The notes: generated by a model from the sequence alone, not told the origin. Positions 47,395-57,372 are shown, numbered from the stretch's first letter. The stretch is DNA of 64,000 nucleotides from Stappia sp. BW2 (GCF_008107695.1 NZ_VIRG01000058.1:244467-308466); one strand, 5' to 3'. Numbers and translations: made by a program.

Positions 47395-48704
47395 GCTCCG
47401 AACTCGTTCTCGCGATCATGTTCGCAAGCCTCGTTGGCCTTCTGCTCACCGGCCTGCCACTTGCCTTCACGCTCGGCGCACTTGCACTCGTCTTCACGAT
47501 AACACTCTGGGGGCCTGCGGCCCTCTCTGTTACCGTTCTCAACCTCTACGCCACGATGACATCGGAAGCGCTTCTTGCGATCCCGCTCTACGTCATGATG
47601 GCCAGCATCCTGCAACGCTCCGGGGTCATCGAAAGCCTTTACCGGGCCATGGAGCTCTGGTCGCGCCGGTTGCCGGGCGGACTTGCGGTGGGCACCATCG
47701 CCATCTGCACCATCATCGCCGCCATGACCGGCATCGTCGGCGCCGCGGTCGCTGCCATGGGCATGCTGGCCCTGCCGTCCATGCTGAAGCGCAAATACAG
47801 TCCGGAGCTCGCCATTGGGACAATCTGCGCCGGAGGCACGCTCGGCATCCTGATACCGCCCTCCGTGATCACCATCGTCTATGCCGTGACCGCACAGGCC
47901 TCGATCGGCCAGATGTTCATCGCCGGCGTGGTGCCGGGCCTGCTGCTGGCCTCGCTCTATATCGGCTACATCGTTCTGCGGTCTGCGCTCAATCCGTCCA
48001 TCGCCCCCCGTCCGGACAACGACACACCGGCCACCTGGGAAGAGCGTATCGCGTCGCTGAAATCCCTCATTCTGCCGCTACTGATCATCGTCGGCGTTCT
48101 GGGCACGATCTACAACGGCATTGCAACACCCACCGAAGCGGCCGCCGTGGGCGTCTTCCTGGCGTTCCTGTCGTCGCTGATCGAGCGCCGCTTCGGCTGG
48201 GACCTCATTTCGGGCGTCGCACTCGACGTGGTCAAGGTGACCGCCATGATCCTCTGGATCACCATCGGTGCGCGGGCCTTCGTCGCCATCTTCACCGGCA
48301 CCGGTGGCGCGGACTTCCTCCTGTCCTTCATTCAGGATCTCGATACCAACCGCTGGGTCGTACTCGCGGTCATGCTGGGAATTCTGTTCTTCCTCGGCAT
48401 GTTCCTGGACGAAATGGGCATCATCCTGCTGTGCGTGCCCGTCTTCCTGCCGGTGATCGACTTCCTCGAGTTCGACCGGCTCTGGTTCGGCATCCTGTTC
48501 CTCGTTTCGGCGCAGATGGCCTACATCTCCCCGCCCTTCGGCTACACGCTCTTCTACATGAAGGGCGTGCTGCCTGCCGGTATCGGCATGGGCACGGTCT
48601 ACCGTGCCATCGTTCCCTTCATCCTGCTGCAAGCCATCGGTATCTTCATCTGCGCCCTGTTTCCGGAGCTGGTGCTGTGGCTGCCGCAATCCATGATCAA
48701 TTGA
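47391..48704 (+). CDS. dctM: TRAP transporter large permease DctM
   Basis: 437-residue sodium-coupled membrane transporter subunit with about twelve helices. Typical features are GLPLAFTLGA near the start, GGTLGILIPPS in the first hairpin loop and YISPPFGYTLF near the C-terminus. It completes a P-Q-M TRAP system and precedes an HMG-CoA reductase gene by 16 bp. Confidence 0.93.
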   Translation: MSSELVLAIMFASLVGLLLTGLPLAFTLGALALVFTITLWGPAALSVTVLNLYATMTSEALLAIPLYVMMASILQRSGVIESLYRAMELWSRRLPGGLAVGTIAICTIIAAMTGIVGAAVAAMGMLALPSMLKRKYSPELAIGTICAGGTLGILIPPSVITIVYAVTAQASIGQMFIAGVVPGLLLASLYIGYIVLRSALNPSIAPRPDNDTPATWEERIASLKSLILPLLIIVGVLGTIYNGIATPTEAAAVGVFLAFLSSLIERRFGWDLISGVALDVVKVTAMILWITIGARAFVAIFTGTGGADFLLSFIQDLDTNRWVVLAVMLGILFFLGMFLDEMGIILLCVPVFLPVIDFLEFDRLWFGILFLVSAQMAYISPPFGYTLFYMKGVLPAGIGMGTVYRAIVPFILLQAIGIFICALFPELVLWLPQSMIN

Positions 48705-48720
48705 CAGACAGGTTTCCCCG

Positions 48721-50004
48721 ATGAGTGACGTCACTTCGTCCCGTATTGAAGGTTTTCACAAGCTGGACCCGTCCGGCCGGCTTCTGGCCGTCCAGCGGCA
48801 GGCGAAGCTGGACAACAAGTCCGTCTCCGATCTTGTGGACGCGGCGTCCGGACATATCGAACTGGCCGACCGCCTTGTCGAGAATGCCATTTCCAGCATC
48901 TCCATTCCGGTCGGCATCGCCACCAACATGACCGTGGACGGGCGGGATGTGCTGGTTCCCATGGCCAGCGAGGAATCCTCCGTCATCGCTGCCGTATGCA
49001 ACTCGGCCAAGCGCTGCCGCGCAACCGGCGGCTTCAAGACCTCGACAAGCGGCCCGCTGATGGCAGCCCAGATCCAGCTTCTGGGGGCCAGCGATCCGGA
49101 AAACGTCCGCCTCACGGTTTTGGAGCACCTCGATGGCATCCGCACCATCTGCGAGGAAATCGATCCGCTTCTGGTCAAGCTCGGCGGCGGGTTCCGCGAT
49201 CTCGACATCAGGGTCATCGACACCGCCGAAGGGCCGATGACCATCGTTCACATTATCGTCGACACGCGCGACGCGATGGGCGCAAACGCGGTCAACAGCA
49301 TGGCCGAAGCCCTGGCGCCGAAACTGGAGGAATGGACCGGCGCGCGCAGCCTGCTGCGCATTCTGACCAACCTTGCCGACCGCCGCGTGGCCCGGGTGCG
49401 GGCGGTCTGGCCGCTTGCGGAAATCGGCGGTGAAAAGGTACGGGACGACATGTTGTCGGCCTATCACTTTGCTGATGCCGACCCCTACCGCGCGGCCACC
49501 CACAATAAGGGCATCATGAACGGCATCAGCGCGGTGGTTCTGGCAACGGGCAACGACACCAGAGCCGTGGAAGCAGGCGCTCATGCCTTTGCTTCGAAGG
49601 ACGGCCGCTATCGCTCGATGTCCCGCTGGGAAAAGGACGGCGACGGCAACCTTGTCGGCATCCTGGAGCTGCCGATGGCCGTCGGGCTGGTCGGCGGCGC
49701 CACGAAAATCCACCCCACGGCACAGGCCAATCTGAAAATCCTCGGCCTAACCACCGCGGATGAACTGGCCCGGATCATTGTTGCCGTCGGCCTTGCGCAG
49801 AACTTCGGCGCGCTGCGCGCCCTTGCCACCACGGGCATCCAGAAGGGCCACATGGCCCTGCACGCCCAGAACGTTGCCCTGATGGTCGGGGCGACCGGTG
49901 AGGAAATCGACCAGGTGGCCAACGAGCTGAAGTCTCTCGGCAAGGTGCGGCAGGATCTGGCCGAAGAAATTCTCGCCCGGTTGCGACAGGGCGGCAAAGC
50001 CTGA
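48721..50004 (+). CDS. mvaA: Class II (degradative) hydroxymethylglutaryl-CoA reductase
   Basis: 427-residue enzyme interconverting HMG-CoA and mevalonate. It aligns with class II Pseudomonas mevalonii-type reductases. Catalytic residues are in place: Glu in SEESSVIAA (84-85), K263 in THNKGIMNG, D279 in GNDTRAV and H377 in QKGHMALHA. In operon with a TRAP transporter and no other mevalonate-pathway biosynthetic gene, it most likely oxidises imported mevalonate to HMG-CoA, which an HMG-CoA lyase elsewhere would split. Confidence 0.93.
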   Translation: MSDVTSSRIEGFHKLDPSGRLLAVQRQAKLDNKSVSDLVDAASGHIELADRLVENAISSISIPVGIATNMTVDGRDVLVPMASEESSVIAAVCNSAKRCRATGGFKTSTSGPLMAAQIQLLGASDPENVRLTVLEHLDGIRTICEEIDPLLVKLGGGFRDLDIRVIDTAEGPMTIVHIIVDTRDAMGANAVNSMAEALAPKLEEWTGARSLLRILTNLADRRVARVRAVWPLAEIGGEKVRDDMLSAYHFADADPYRAATHNKGIMNGISAVVLATGNDTRAVEAGAHAFASKDGRYRSMSRWEKDGDGNLVGILELPMAVGLVGGATKIHPTAQANLKILGLTTADELARIIVAVGLAQNFGALRALATTGIQKGHMALHAQNVALMVGATGEEIDQVANELKSLGKVRQDLAEEILARLRQGGKA

Positions 50005-50171
50005 GACGTTCCAGAAGGGTTTGTTCGGACGGATCTTGGCACTATTACCGTGTTCCCCCGTCCGGCGACTCAACTGCTGGCTGTTGATAGCGCTGAAATC
50101 GGAATGATTGGCGCCGCTACGGCACAATTGCCTCTTTTCCGCCGGGATGCTTCCTGTATCTTTCCAGAAGC

Positions 50172-50690
50172 ATGACAACCGACCTGATAGATCTGCGCGC
50201 GGCACGGACCGCCGATTGTGAGGCACTTGCCGGCATCCATAGCGAAGCCTGGCTGGGCGCCTATCGGGGCGTCTTGCATGGCGTCGATCTTCAGAAGATG
50301 ATTGCGCGCAGAGGCAGCACTTGGTGGCGCGGCGCCCTTGCCAGGGGCGTCGATATCAAGATCCTCAGCATTGCGGATGTCCCCGCCGGTTACGCCACCT
50401 ATGGGCCGTGCCGGTTGAGTGACACCGGCATGGACGGCGAAATCTATGAGCTTTACCTGAAACCGGAATATCAGGGCCTCGGCTTCGGCCGGGCCCTGTT
50501 CCGGAATGTGCGGGAAACGCTGTCGGCGAAGAACATGCCCGGGGTCGCGGTGCAGGTTCTGAGCGCCAACGAGCCCGCGCGCGCCTTCTACAAGGCTGTC
50601 GGCGGCAAGCTTGCGGCCAAGTCCTGGTACAGGATCGGTGGCCGCAGGCTGGAACTCAGCATCTACGCCTGGCCTCAAACCGGCGTCTGA
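50172..50690 (+). CDS. GNAT family N-acetyltransferase
   Basis: 172-residue acetyl-CoA-dependent acetyltransferase. Motif A reads YLKPEYQGLGFGRALF and the C-terminal ANEPARAFYKAVGGK is typical of the family. ATG 50172. The acceptor is unknown. Confidence 0.87.
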   Translation: MTTDLIDLRAARTADCEALAGIHSEAWLGAYRGVLHGVDLQKMIARRGSTWWRGALARGVDIKILSIADVPAGYATYGPCRLSDTGMDGEIYELYLKPEYQGLGFGRALFRNVRETLSAKNMPGVAVQVLSANEPARAFYKAVGGKLAAKSWYRIGGRRLELSIYAWPQTGV

Positions 50691-50706
50691 CCCGCCGGGT
50701 GTATTT

Positions 50707-51273
50707 TCAGTAGAGAATTCCGGGATTGCCGATGACCTGCGGCGGCTGCGTGCAGTCGAAGGAACCGGCCATCGTATCGGCGGCCTGACGCGCCATCTCG
50801 TTGGCGTTCTTGTTTGCCTGGGCGTCGATCCGGGCAATCTGACACGTCCCGCCACCGGGCTGCACCTGAGTGACAATCAGCACGCTGCCAGTCTTGGAGC
50901 CCTCATCAAGGCTCGGGAACCAGCGCAGGATGGTCGCGAACGGAACACCGTCCCTCAGACGCCATTCCAGGGTTTCGTTGATCGTGTTGAAATTGGGCAG
51001 GGTCTGGTTGGCCGCGGGCTCATCAGCGGCAAAAGGACCGAAGGAGACGAACATCCGCAGGTCGCCCTCGGCAACGTAGACGCCCATGTCCTTGTAGCCG
51101 GCGCACTGCCAGGCACCGCCGAAGGTGCCTTCTTCCTCATCCCCGGACTGGATCAGCGGGCAGGTGTCCAGCAGGATTTTGGTGTAGGCACTTTCGATCG
51201 ACGCGGCACCGGCAGCCTGCAGAGACGCAAGCAATCCGCCGAGCGCCAAAAGGGAAAGAGTGAGCCGTTTCAT
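50707..51273 (-). CDS. Secreted protein of unknown function
   Basis: 188-residue protein with a Sec signal peptide (MKRLTLSLLAL.., cleavage after AGA near 23). The mature part has four cysteines (DTCPL, WQCAG, GTCQI, FDCTQ) suggesting two disulfides. Not recognised. It converges on the GNAT gene and is divergent from ppa. Confidence 0.78.
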   Translation of the reverse strand: MKRLTLSLLALGGLLASLQAAGAASIESAYTKILLDTCPLIQSGDEEEGTFGGAWQCAGYKDMGVYVAEGDLRMFVSFGPFAADEPAANQTLPNFNTINETLEWRLRDGVPFATILRWFPSLDEGSKTGSVLIVTQVQPGGGTCQIARIDAQANKNANEMARQAADTMAGSFDCTQPPQVIGNPGILY

Positions 51274-51407
51274 AAATCTATCTCCTCCAGAGCCTGCCGC
51301 CGGAATAGAGGCATGTTAATCAATTAGGTGCAATGCAAAAATAAAGGACTTGAACTTCTCCGGCGGGATTGCGATAGACGCAGCAACGAATAACAGGAGT
51401 TTCCGAA

Positions 51408-51947
51408 ATGCGTATCGATGCTGTGCCGATTGGCAAGAATCCGCCTGAAGACATCAACGTCATTATCGAGGTCTCCGTTGGCGGCGAACCGATCAAATAC
51501 GAGATGGATAAAGAAGCAGGTGCGATGTACGTCGACCGCTTCCTCTACACTCCGATGCGGTACCCGGGCAACTACGGCTTCGTTCCCCACACCCTGTGTG
51601 GCGACGGCGACCCGATCGACGTGGTCGTGGTCAACCAGCGCCCGATCGTTCCGGGCGCCATCATGAGCTGCCGCCCGATCGGTGTTCTGCTGATGGAAGA
51701 CGAATCCGGCCAGGATGAAAAAATCCTCGCGGTTCCGACCCACAAGCTCAGCAAGCGCTACGACAACATCAACGACGTGACCGACCTTCCGGACATCACC
51801 GTTGCTCAGGTGAAGCATTTCTTTGAACACTACAAGGATCTGGAACCGGGCAAGTGGGTGAAGATCACCGGCGTGGAAGGTGTTGAATCCGCAAAGCGTC
51901 TGATCGTGGAATCGATCGAACGCGCCCAGAAGGAAGCCGCTGAATAA
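51408..51947 (+). CDS. ppa: Inorganic pyrophosphatase
   Basis: 179-residue family I soluble pyrophosphatase: YEMDKEAG with the active-site Glu/Lys region, [11 protein letters not shown] and the metal-binding [13 protein letters not shown] 51408 follows AGGAG. A strong bidirectional terminator follows. Confidence 0.96.
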   Translation: MRIDAVPIGKNPPEDINVIIEVSVGGEPIKYEMDKEAGAMYVDRFLYTPMRYPGNYGFVPHTLCGDGDPIDVVVVNQRPIVPGAIMSCRPIGVLLMEDESGQDEKILAVPTHKLSKRYDNINDVTDLPDITVAQVKHFFEHYKDLEPGKWVKITGVEGVESAKRLIVESIERAQKEAAE

Positions 51948-51968
51948 GCGTTTCCGAACGGACGAAAA

Positions 51969-52011
51969 CAAAAAGGCCTCCCGTGTTTCGAAAGACGCGG
52001 GAGGCCTTTTT
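51969..52011. terminator. Bidirectional terminator between ppa and the zincin gene
   Basis: A long perfect stem AAAAAGGCCTCCCG / CGGGAGGCCTTTTT with a 14-base loop between two convergent genes; A/T tails on both sides. Confidence 0.88.
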
Positions 52012-52028
52012 CATGTCAAGAACCGGAA

Positions 52029-52463
52029 CTAGCGCTCCGCTGCTGCCTCGATACGTTCCATATCCTGGTCGGACAGGCCGAAATGATGTCCGATCTCGTG
52101 GATCAGGACATGAGCAACCACATCCCCCAGCGTCTCGTCCATTCCGGCCCAGTAGTCGAGGATCGGCCGACGATAGAGCCAGATCCGGTTGGGCATCTGG
52201 CCGCTTATCATGGTCTCCTCGCCTTCGCTCAGCCCCTGCCCCTCGAAAAGACCCAGAAGTTCGTGCGGATCCTCGATGCGAAGTTCATCCAGAACCTCGT
52301 CAGGCGCATAGTCCGCCAGGCTGATCTGCAGATGACCGCAGCGCAGCAGGAGATCATCGGGAAGCCCGGACAGGATCTCGCTTGCCATCGCCTCGAAGTC
52401 TTCCAGGTCAGGTGCTTTGGTTTCGGTCCAGCTGCTGTAGCTGACCGGGCGGACGGATGCCAT
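52029..52463 (-). CDS. Minimal-zincin metallopeptidase family protein
   Basis: 144-residue protein of the PF06262-like minimal zincin family, with the extended zinc motif HEIGHHFGLSD near the C-terminus. ATG 52463 has AGGAAG five bases upstream; an in-frame ATG at 52490 is possible. Biological substrate unknown. Confidence 0.87.
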   Translation of the reverse strand: MASVRPVSYSSWTETKAPDLEDFEAMASEILSGLPDDLLLRCGHLQISLADYAPDEVLDELRIEDPHELLGLFEGQGLSEGEETMISGQMPNRIWLYRRPILDYWAGMDETLGDVVAHVLIHEIGHHFGLSDQDMERIEAAAER

Positions 52464-52490
52464 ATCGCTTCCTTTGACGGATCGGTTCAT

Positions 52491-52757
52491 TCAGGTGTTG
52501 GGCAGTACGTAGGTGACAAGAAGATAAATCGCCAGTCCGATTGCGAACACAACCCCGAGACCACGGCCAATCCGGCTGCCCCAAACCTCGATCCGGTCGT
52601 CTTCATCCTTGTCGGCGGCGCTCAGATGGTTCTTTGCCCGGTCTGCCATGCGCACGAAGGTCGAACCGGCAACGGTCTCACTCTCGGCATTCACCCTGTC
52701 GAGGGTGTGAAGCGCTTCCTTGCGGAGTTTCTCTTTCGGGTGCTCGCTCTGGCTCAT
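52491..52757 (-). CDS. Small tail-anchored membrane protein
   Basis: 88-residue protein starting at ATG 52757: a charged helical N-terminal part and a single C-terminal membrane helix (FAIGLAIYLLVTYVL). The start overlaps the dsbB stop (ATGA), so it is probably coexpressed with dsbB. No family recognised. Confidence 0.8.
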   Translation of the reverse strand: MSQSEHPKEKLRKEALHTLDRVNAESETVAGSTFVRMADRAKNHLSAADKDEDDRIEVWGSRIGRGLGVVFAIGLAIYLLVTYVLPNT

Positions 52758-53278
52758 GCCTCTACACTGGCCGCGTTGCCTTTGCGTTTCAACCCGAAAG
52801 CGGCCAAAAGTGCCAGAAGGGCAAGCCCGCCGGAGGCAACCGCGTTCCAGCCAGCGAAGGACAGGCCGAACAGACGCCAGCTTGCCTCGGTGCAACTGAC
52901 CACACGCGTCGTTTTCAACGCCTGCAGCATGTTGGCAGCGGACGTCGGCGTTGCGCTGCCGCCACCGCAATCGCTCGGGCCATCCCAGAACTGCCATTCG
53001 GCGCCGGACTGATAGACGCCAAGGCCGGCCCCATAAGCAAATACGGCCGCAACGATGAGAAGCACGACCAAAGCTGCACCGGTGCGCTTTGCCTGCATCA
53101 GGAACAGCGCCAGCAGGGCAAGGGGAAGACCGGCATAATAGGGAATACGCTGTTCAAGGCACAGCTTGCAGGGCACATAGCCGCCAATCAGCTGAAACCC
53201 CCAGGCAGTCGCGATCGCCGCAAGGCCGCCCAGCAGCAAAAGCCCGGTCAGATTGCGCGAAATCCGGTCGGCTGTCAT
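52754..53278 (-). CDS. dsbB: Disulfide bond formation protein DsbB
   Basis: 174-residue inner-membrane oxidase for DsbA. Cys pairs are in CKLCLEQR (CxxC) and in the second periplasmic loop (DCGG .. VVSC). Four membrane helices are visible. It overlaps the small membrane-protein gene downstream and lies 15 bp after the YqaA-like gene. Confidence 0.92.
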   Translation of the reverse strand: MTADRISRNLTGLLLLGGLAAIATAWGFQLIGGYVPCKLCLEQRIPYYAGLPLALLALFLMQAKRTGAALVVLLIVAAVFAYGAGLGVYQSGAEWQFWDGPSDCGGGSATPTSAANMLQALKTTRVVSCTEASWRLFGLSFAGWNAVASGGLALLALLAAFGLKRKGNAASVEA

Positions 53279-53293
53279 CTCATCCTCTTACTG

Positions 53294-53872
53294 TCAGATA
53301 TACCTAAGCAGAACAAATCCGCCGATCAGCAGCACCACAAATATGGTGAACATGAGACCGAGCCGCTTTTCGATGAAATCGCGGATCGGCGGGCCGAACA
53401 GATACAGCAATCCGGAAACGACGAAGAAGCGGATCCCCCGCGAAACGATACTTGCGGCAATGAACACCGGCAGGCTGAGCCCCAACGCCCCGGAGGCGAT
53501 GGTGATGACCTTGTAAGGGAACGGTGTCAGCCCCGCGATGAACACGAACCACCAGCCGTACTGATGATAGATGTCCTTGAACTCGTCGACGAACGCCATC
53601 TTGCCGTAGAAGGTCAGGATCGGCACGGCCACCTGCTCGAACAGGAACAGGCCGATCATATACCCCAGGATACCACCGGCAACCGATGTCACCGTGCACA
53701 GCAACGCGTACCACCAGGCTTTCTCGCGCCGGGCGATCACCATGGGGATCAACAGGAGGTCCGGCGGGATCGGAAACACCGAGCTTTCGACAAAGGATAC
53801 GGTACCGAGCGCGGCAGGCGCACGCGGTCCGGCGGCAAGGGACAGGGTCCAGTCGTAAAGGCGTCTGATCAT
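53294..53872 (-). CDS. YqaA/DedA (SNARE-associated VTT domain) family membrane protein
   Basis: 192-residue membrane protein with the VTT-domain features ESSVFPIPPDLLL and FVFIAGLTPFPYKVITIASG (the conserved arch). This branch (YqaA-like) is linked to membrane lipid translocation in related families. ATG 53872; upstream to 53908 adds unconserved residues. Confidence 0.87.
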   Translation of the reverse strand: MIRRLYDWTLSLAAGPRAPAALGTVSFVESSVFPIPPDLLLIPMVIARREKAWWYALLCTVTSVAGGILGYMIGLFLFEQVAVPILTFYGKMAFVDEFKDIYHQYGWWFVFIAGLTPFPYKVITIASGALGLSLPVFIAASIVSRGIRFFVVSGLLYLFGPPIRDFIEKRLGLMFTIFVVLLIGGFVLLRYI

Positions 53873-54071
53873 AGCGCTTCCCTTAGCCGCTGCGCCGCAA
53901 AAAGTCACCTAGGGAAATGCGAGCCCCACCAACAGCAAGACGCCGCGCGGCCGCACTGCGATGACAGGCTGACATCTTGGCAAACTGGCCTCGACACCCA
54001 AGGCAGACTTTTCGAACGCATCTGCTAGCATTGGAGCCTGATCAGGTTCCGCACGCCACTGTGAGGGGGAG

Positions 54072-54749
54072 ATGACAGGAACAGCCGCGAAAATCGCCAA
54101 ATTGGCATTGGCCCTCATGATGAGCGCTCCGGCTGTAGCGGCCGCCCAGCAGGTCGAACTGGAAGGATCGGTCAAGCTGACACCTTTCGAAGCTGAAGGC
54201 GTCACCCTGTCGACGACCTACACGGTCGACGCGGCTTTCGCCGCAAAACACGACATCGAGGTTCCCGTCCCCTTCAGTCTGGCAGCACCCCGCCGTGAGG
54301 CACAGCAAATCCTTGCCCAGGCGAAACCCGCCGGTGGCGGCCCAATCAAGATCTATTTTACGACCGACGACGAAACCAAACGCATCTATTCGTCTCTGCA
54401 CATCGTCACCTACACGTTGAAAACCGATGACCCGCAGAAGCGCCTCGAAGTGGGCGACTATGTTGCCATTGAGCTGTTGAAAAAGCTCGGCACCACCGAC
54501 GACACGCGGCTGAATGTCCGTCGCCAGATCACGCTGGGCGATCTGCCAGCGTCAGAAATCGTCGGCAACTTCGTCAACAAGGATGGCGACCGGTTGCTCG
54601 TACGGCTCGTCGCGCTGGCAAAACCCGGCAGCGAGCGAGGTATCGTCGGCATCGCGGTCGGTCATCCGCGGCAGGGCCGCATCAAGAAAGTGGAAGACAT
54701 CTACCAGACCAGCGCTTCGCTGGCCTTCGATACGGTGACGTTCAAGTAG
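54072..54749 (+). CDS. Secreted protein of unknown function
   Basis: 225-residue exported protein with a signal peptide cleaved near AAAQ (residue 25). No cysteines are obvious in the mature part, which appears mainly beta-rich. Family not recognised. Confidence 0.75.
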   Translation: MTGTAAKIAKLALALMMSAPAVAAAQQVELEGSVKLTPFEAEGVTLSTTYTVDAAFAAKHDIEVPVPFSLAAPRREAQQILAQAKPAGGGPIKIYFTTDDETKRIYSSLHIVTYTLKTDDPQKRLEVGDYVAIELLKKLGTTDDTRLNVRRQITLGDLPASEIVGNFVNKDGDRLLVRLVALAKPGSERGIVGIAVGHPRQGRIKKVEDIYQTSASLAFDTVTFK

Positions 54750-54826
54750 CTGACGGGGCAAGCCGGTGGGAGGCGGAGCCTCGAAACACTCCGGCAGGTT
54801 TGGGCAGTACCACAAAGCGCTTGCCT

Positions 54827-54911
54827 TGGTGCCCCCCGCCGGAATCGAACCGGCACTCCCGAAGGAACCGGATTTTGAATCCGGCGCGTCTACCAATTCC
54901 GCCAGGGGGGC
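54827..54911 (-). tRNA. tRNA-Leu (CAA anticodon)
   Basis: On the minus strand a complete cloverleaf: acceptor GCCCCCC paired with GGGGGGC, an anticodon stem CCGGA / TCCGG with loop TTCAAAA (CAA anticodon), a long type II variable arm (TTCCTTCGGGA) and T arm GGTTCGATTCC, ending in an encoded CCA. Confidence 0.95.
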
Positions 54912-55166
54912 GATCCGGTATCGGGAAGGGTGCCTATCATGAGGCTTTGTTCGATGCAAGCGGTTCCAGCGCGCTGCTGCCCACCGCCTCTGATCGTGGG
55001 TCTTCTGGAAGTCGATAAAATTTGAAAAACCTGCTTCACGCAGCCTTAACCCTGGACTGAAGAATCGCGGCCTCAAGGCTCTCAAAGCGTGGCTTCCGGC
55101 GCATATTTAAGCTGTTCGCAACTGCTGCTCGCGCAAGTGATCAGTCAGACAGTTTAGGAGACACGG

Positions 55167-55661
55167 ATGACACTTGCAGGCAGCCTTCATGAGACAAAAC
55201 GCACCAAGACGTCTGCAGTGGACGATGCCGCCCGGCACGGGCAGGTGTTCACGCAATCCTTTGTCGATAAATCGCAGTTGATGCCGGCGCCGATCCGGCC
55301 TGAATGGGTGCTTGAGGGCGCCCCCCAGGCCATGTGCGCCGTTCTGGCCAAACACAAGTTCGGTTGGGGCGACGCCTGCCACTGGTCGTGCACGGCGGGC
55401 AAGTTCCGCTGGCACTATGGTTGGGACGAGTCGGTGATGTTCCTGGAGGGCGAAGTCCGGATCACGGACGACACCGGTCACGTCTATGAAGGCAAACCCG
55501 GGGTCACCCTGTTCTTCCCGGCAGGCACCTCCGCTGTTTGGGAAGTGCCAACCTATATCCGCAAGCTCGCCTTCAACCAGAAGCCGGTTCCCTGGTATCT
55601 GCATTATCAGTCCCGCATCCTTGAACGTCTGAAGGGCGTCGGCCAAAAGCTTTTCGGGTAA
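55167..55661 (+). CDS. Cupin domain protein
   Basis: 164-residue single-domain cupin. WHYGWDESVMFLEGEV and the later GVTLFFPAGTSAVWEVP are the two cupin motifs, similar to the Cupin_3 group (ureidoglycine aminohydrolase-like). The enzymatic role is not evident. Confidence 0.85.
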   Translation: MTLAGSLHETKRTKTSAVDDAARHGQVFTQSFVDKSQLMPAPIRPEWVLEGAPQAMCAVLAKHKFGWGDACHWSCTAGKFRWHYGWDESVMFLEGEVRITDDTGHVYEGKPGVTLFFPAGTSAVWEVPTYIRKLAFNQKPVPWYLHYQSRILERLKGVGQKLFG

Positions 55662-55806
55662 GACGAAGGAACCGCATGCCAGAGCCAGGCTTGCGACGGC
55701 AGCTGCCTGCTGGCTGCCGTCCTTCTGTATTTGTTAGCCAGCGAACAAAAGCGCAAATTGTGCGCTTTTTCTGGACAAGCAGAAACCGCTTGGCTAGTAA
55801 TTCAGC

Positions 55807-57372
55807 ATGAGCAAATCAGGACGTGAAATCGAGCTCAAGCTCGAGCTGGAAACGAGCGCCCAGGACGCTTTGAAACGGGCCGGATCCATCGACGGATTTA
55901 CCGCCAGCCGGGCGGTGAACAAGACGCTGCAGTCAATCTATTTCGACACGCCGGACCAGGCGCTGCGCAAGGCGAAGGTTTCCCTGCGTGTGCGTAAATC
56001 CGGCAACAGCTGGGTTCAGACAGTCAAACTCGGCACCGGCGTCATGGGCGGGCTGTCCTCGCCGGTGGAAGCCGAACACCCGGTCAAGGGTCGCGCGCTC
56101 GATTTTTCCGTCATCGAGGACCCGTCCGTTCACGACCGCCTGCTGGAAATCATCGGCGACGCTCCCCTGTCGGAATGCTTTGAAACGGTGATGAAACGCA
56201 CTGTACGCAACCTGACGCGCGACAGCGACGGCACCTTCATCGAACTCGCCTTCGACAGCGGCAATATTCTGGCCGGCAACGGCAGCCAGCCGCTGACCGA
56301 GCTGGAAATGGAGCTGAAGTCCGGCCCGAGCCTTGCCCTTTTCGAAGCCGCCAAGGCCCTGTTGAAGGACATTCCCTTCCGCTTTTCGCCCTACAGCAAG
56401 GCGGAACGCGGCTATCGTTTTGCCGAAGGCACCGCGCCGGCGGAACGGGCTCCTTATTTCGCAGAAGACATCGCCTTCTCGAGCGGCATCACCACCGAAC
56501 ACGCCTTTCGCGACGTGCTGCGCTCCTGCCTGACGCAGATTTCCGAGAACCGGCTCGCCGTTCTGTCGTCGGAGGAACCGGAAGGCCCGCACCAGTTCCG
56601 AGTGGGCTTGCGCCGTCTGCGCAGTGCGTTCCGCCTGTTCCGGCCGATCCTCAACCCGGCGACCATGGCACCGCTTGACCGGATGGCGAAGATCATTGCC
56701 ACTGAAGCCGGCTCCCTACGCGATCTCGATGTTCTGGTGGATGAGATCGTGATGCCGCTGGTCTCGAAAGCCCCGGCAACCTTGTCCTTCGACGCCCTTC
56801 TGGAAAACCTCAACGCGTCCCGGGACCAGAAGACTCGCACAACGCTGACGGATCACCTGAAGTCGGAAGAGGTCAACGGCTTCCTGCTGGACCTTGCCGC
56901 CTATACGGAAGGACGCGGCTGGCTGGACCCGGAAAACTTCGGCCAGACGCAGCTTCTCGCCCAGCCTGTCGAGACCCACGCCGGTGATGCCCTCGCCAAA
57001 CAGTGGAAGAAGGTGCTGAAATACGGCAAGCGCCTGGAAGAGCTCACCGTTCCGGAACGACACGAAATGCGCAAGGCCATGAAGAAGATGCGCTACGGCA
57101 TCGAATTCTTCGGGTGCCTTTATCCGAAAGACAAGGTGAAGCCTTTCCTGAAGCGGATGAAGAAGCTGCAGGATATTTTCGGCTATCTCAACGATGTCGC
57201 GATGGCCGAACAATTGCCGGTGAAATGCAAGGTCACCGGGGCAAACGCCCTGGCGACAAACCAGGCCATCGGCTTTGTCATCGGCTGGCACGAGGCCCAG
57301 TGCCAGGCCATGTGGCAACACGCCAGAGGCTATTGGGAAGCAACCCGGGAAACACCGAAGTTCTGGACCTGA
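55807..57372 (+). CDS. CYTH-CHAD domain protein
   Basis: 521-residue fusion. The N-terminal CYTH domain (about 1-205) starts with the ExExK motif EIELKLEL, as in inorganic triphosphatases. The C-terminal CHAD domain (about 225-510) has conserved HQFRVGLRRLRSAFRLF and MRKAMKKMRYG helices that bind polyphosphate. It is expected to act in polyphosphate-related metabolism. Confidence 0.92.
   Translation: MSKSGREIELKLELETSAQDALKRAGSIDGFTASRAVNKTLQSIYFDTPDQALRKAKVSLRVRKSGNSWVQTVKLGTGVMGGLSSPVEAEHPVKGRALDFSVIEDPSVHDRLLEIIGDAPLSECFETVMKRTVRNLTRDSDGTFIELAFDSGNILAGNGSQPLTELEMELKSGPSLALFEAAKALLKDIPFRFSPYSKAERGYRFAEGTAPAERAPYFAEDIAFSSGITTEHAFRDVLRSCLTQISENRLAVLSSEEPEGPHQFRVGLRRLRSAFRLFRPILNPATMAPLDRMAKIIATEAGSLRDLDVLVDEIVMPLVSKAPATLSFDALLENLNASRDQKTRTTLTDHLKSEEVNGFLLDLAAYTEGRGWLDPENFGQTQLLAQPVETHAGDALAKQWKKVLKYGKRLEELTVPERHEMRKAMKKMRYGIEFFGCLYPKDKVKPFLKRMKKLQDIFGYLNDVAMAEQLPVKCKVTGANALATNQAIGFVIGWHEAQCQAMWQHARGYWEATRETPKFWT

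Noticed and set aside
52541..54028. 495-codon plus-strand frame across dsbB and the YqaA-like gene
   Set aside because: Overlaps two well-supported minus-strand genes and has a low-complexity translation.
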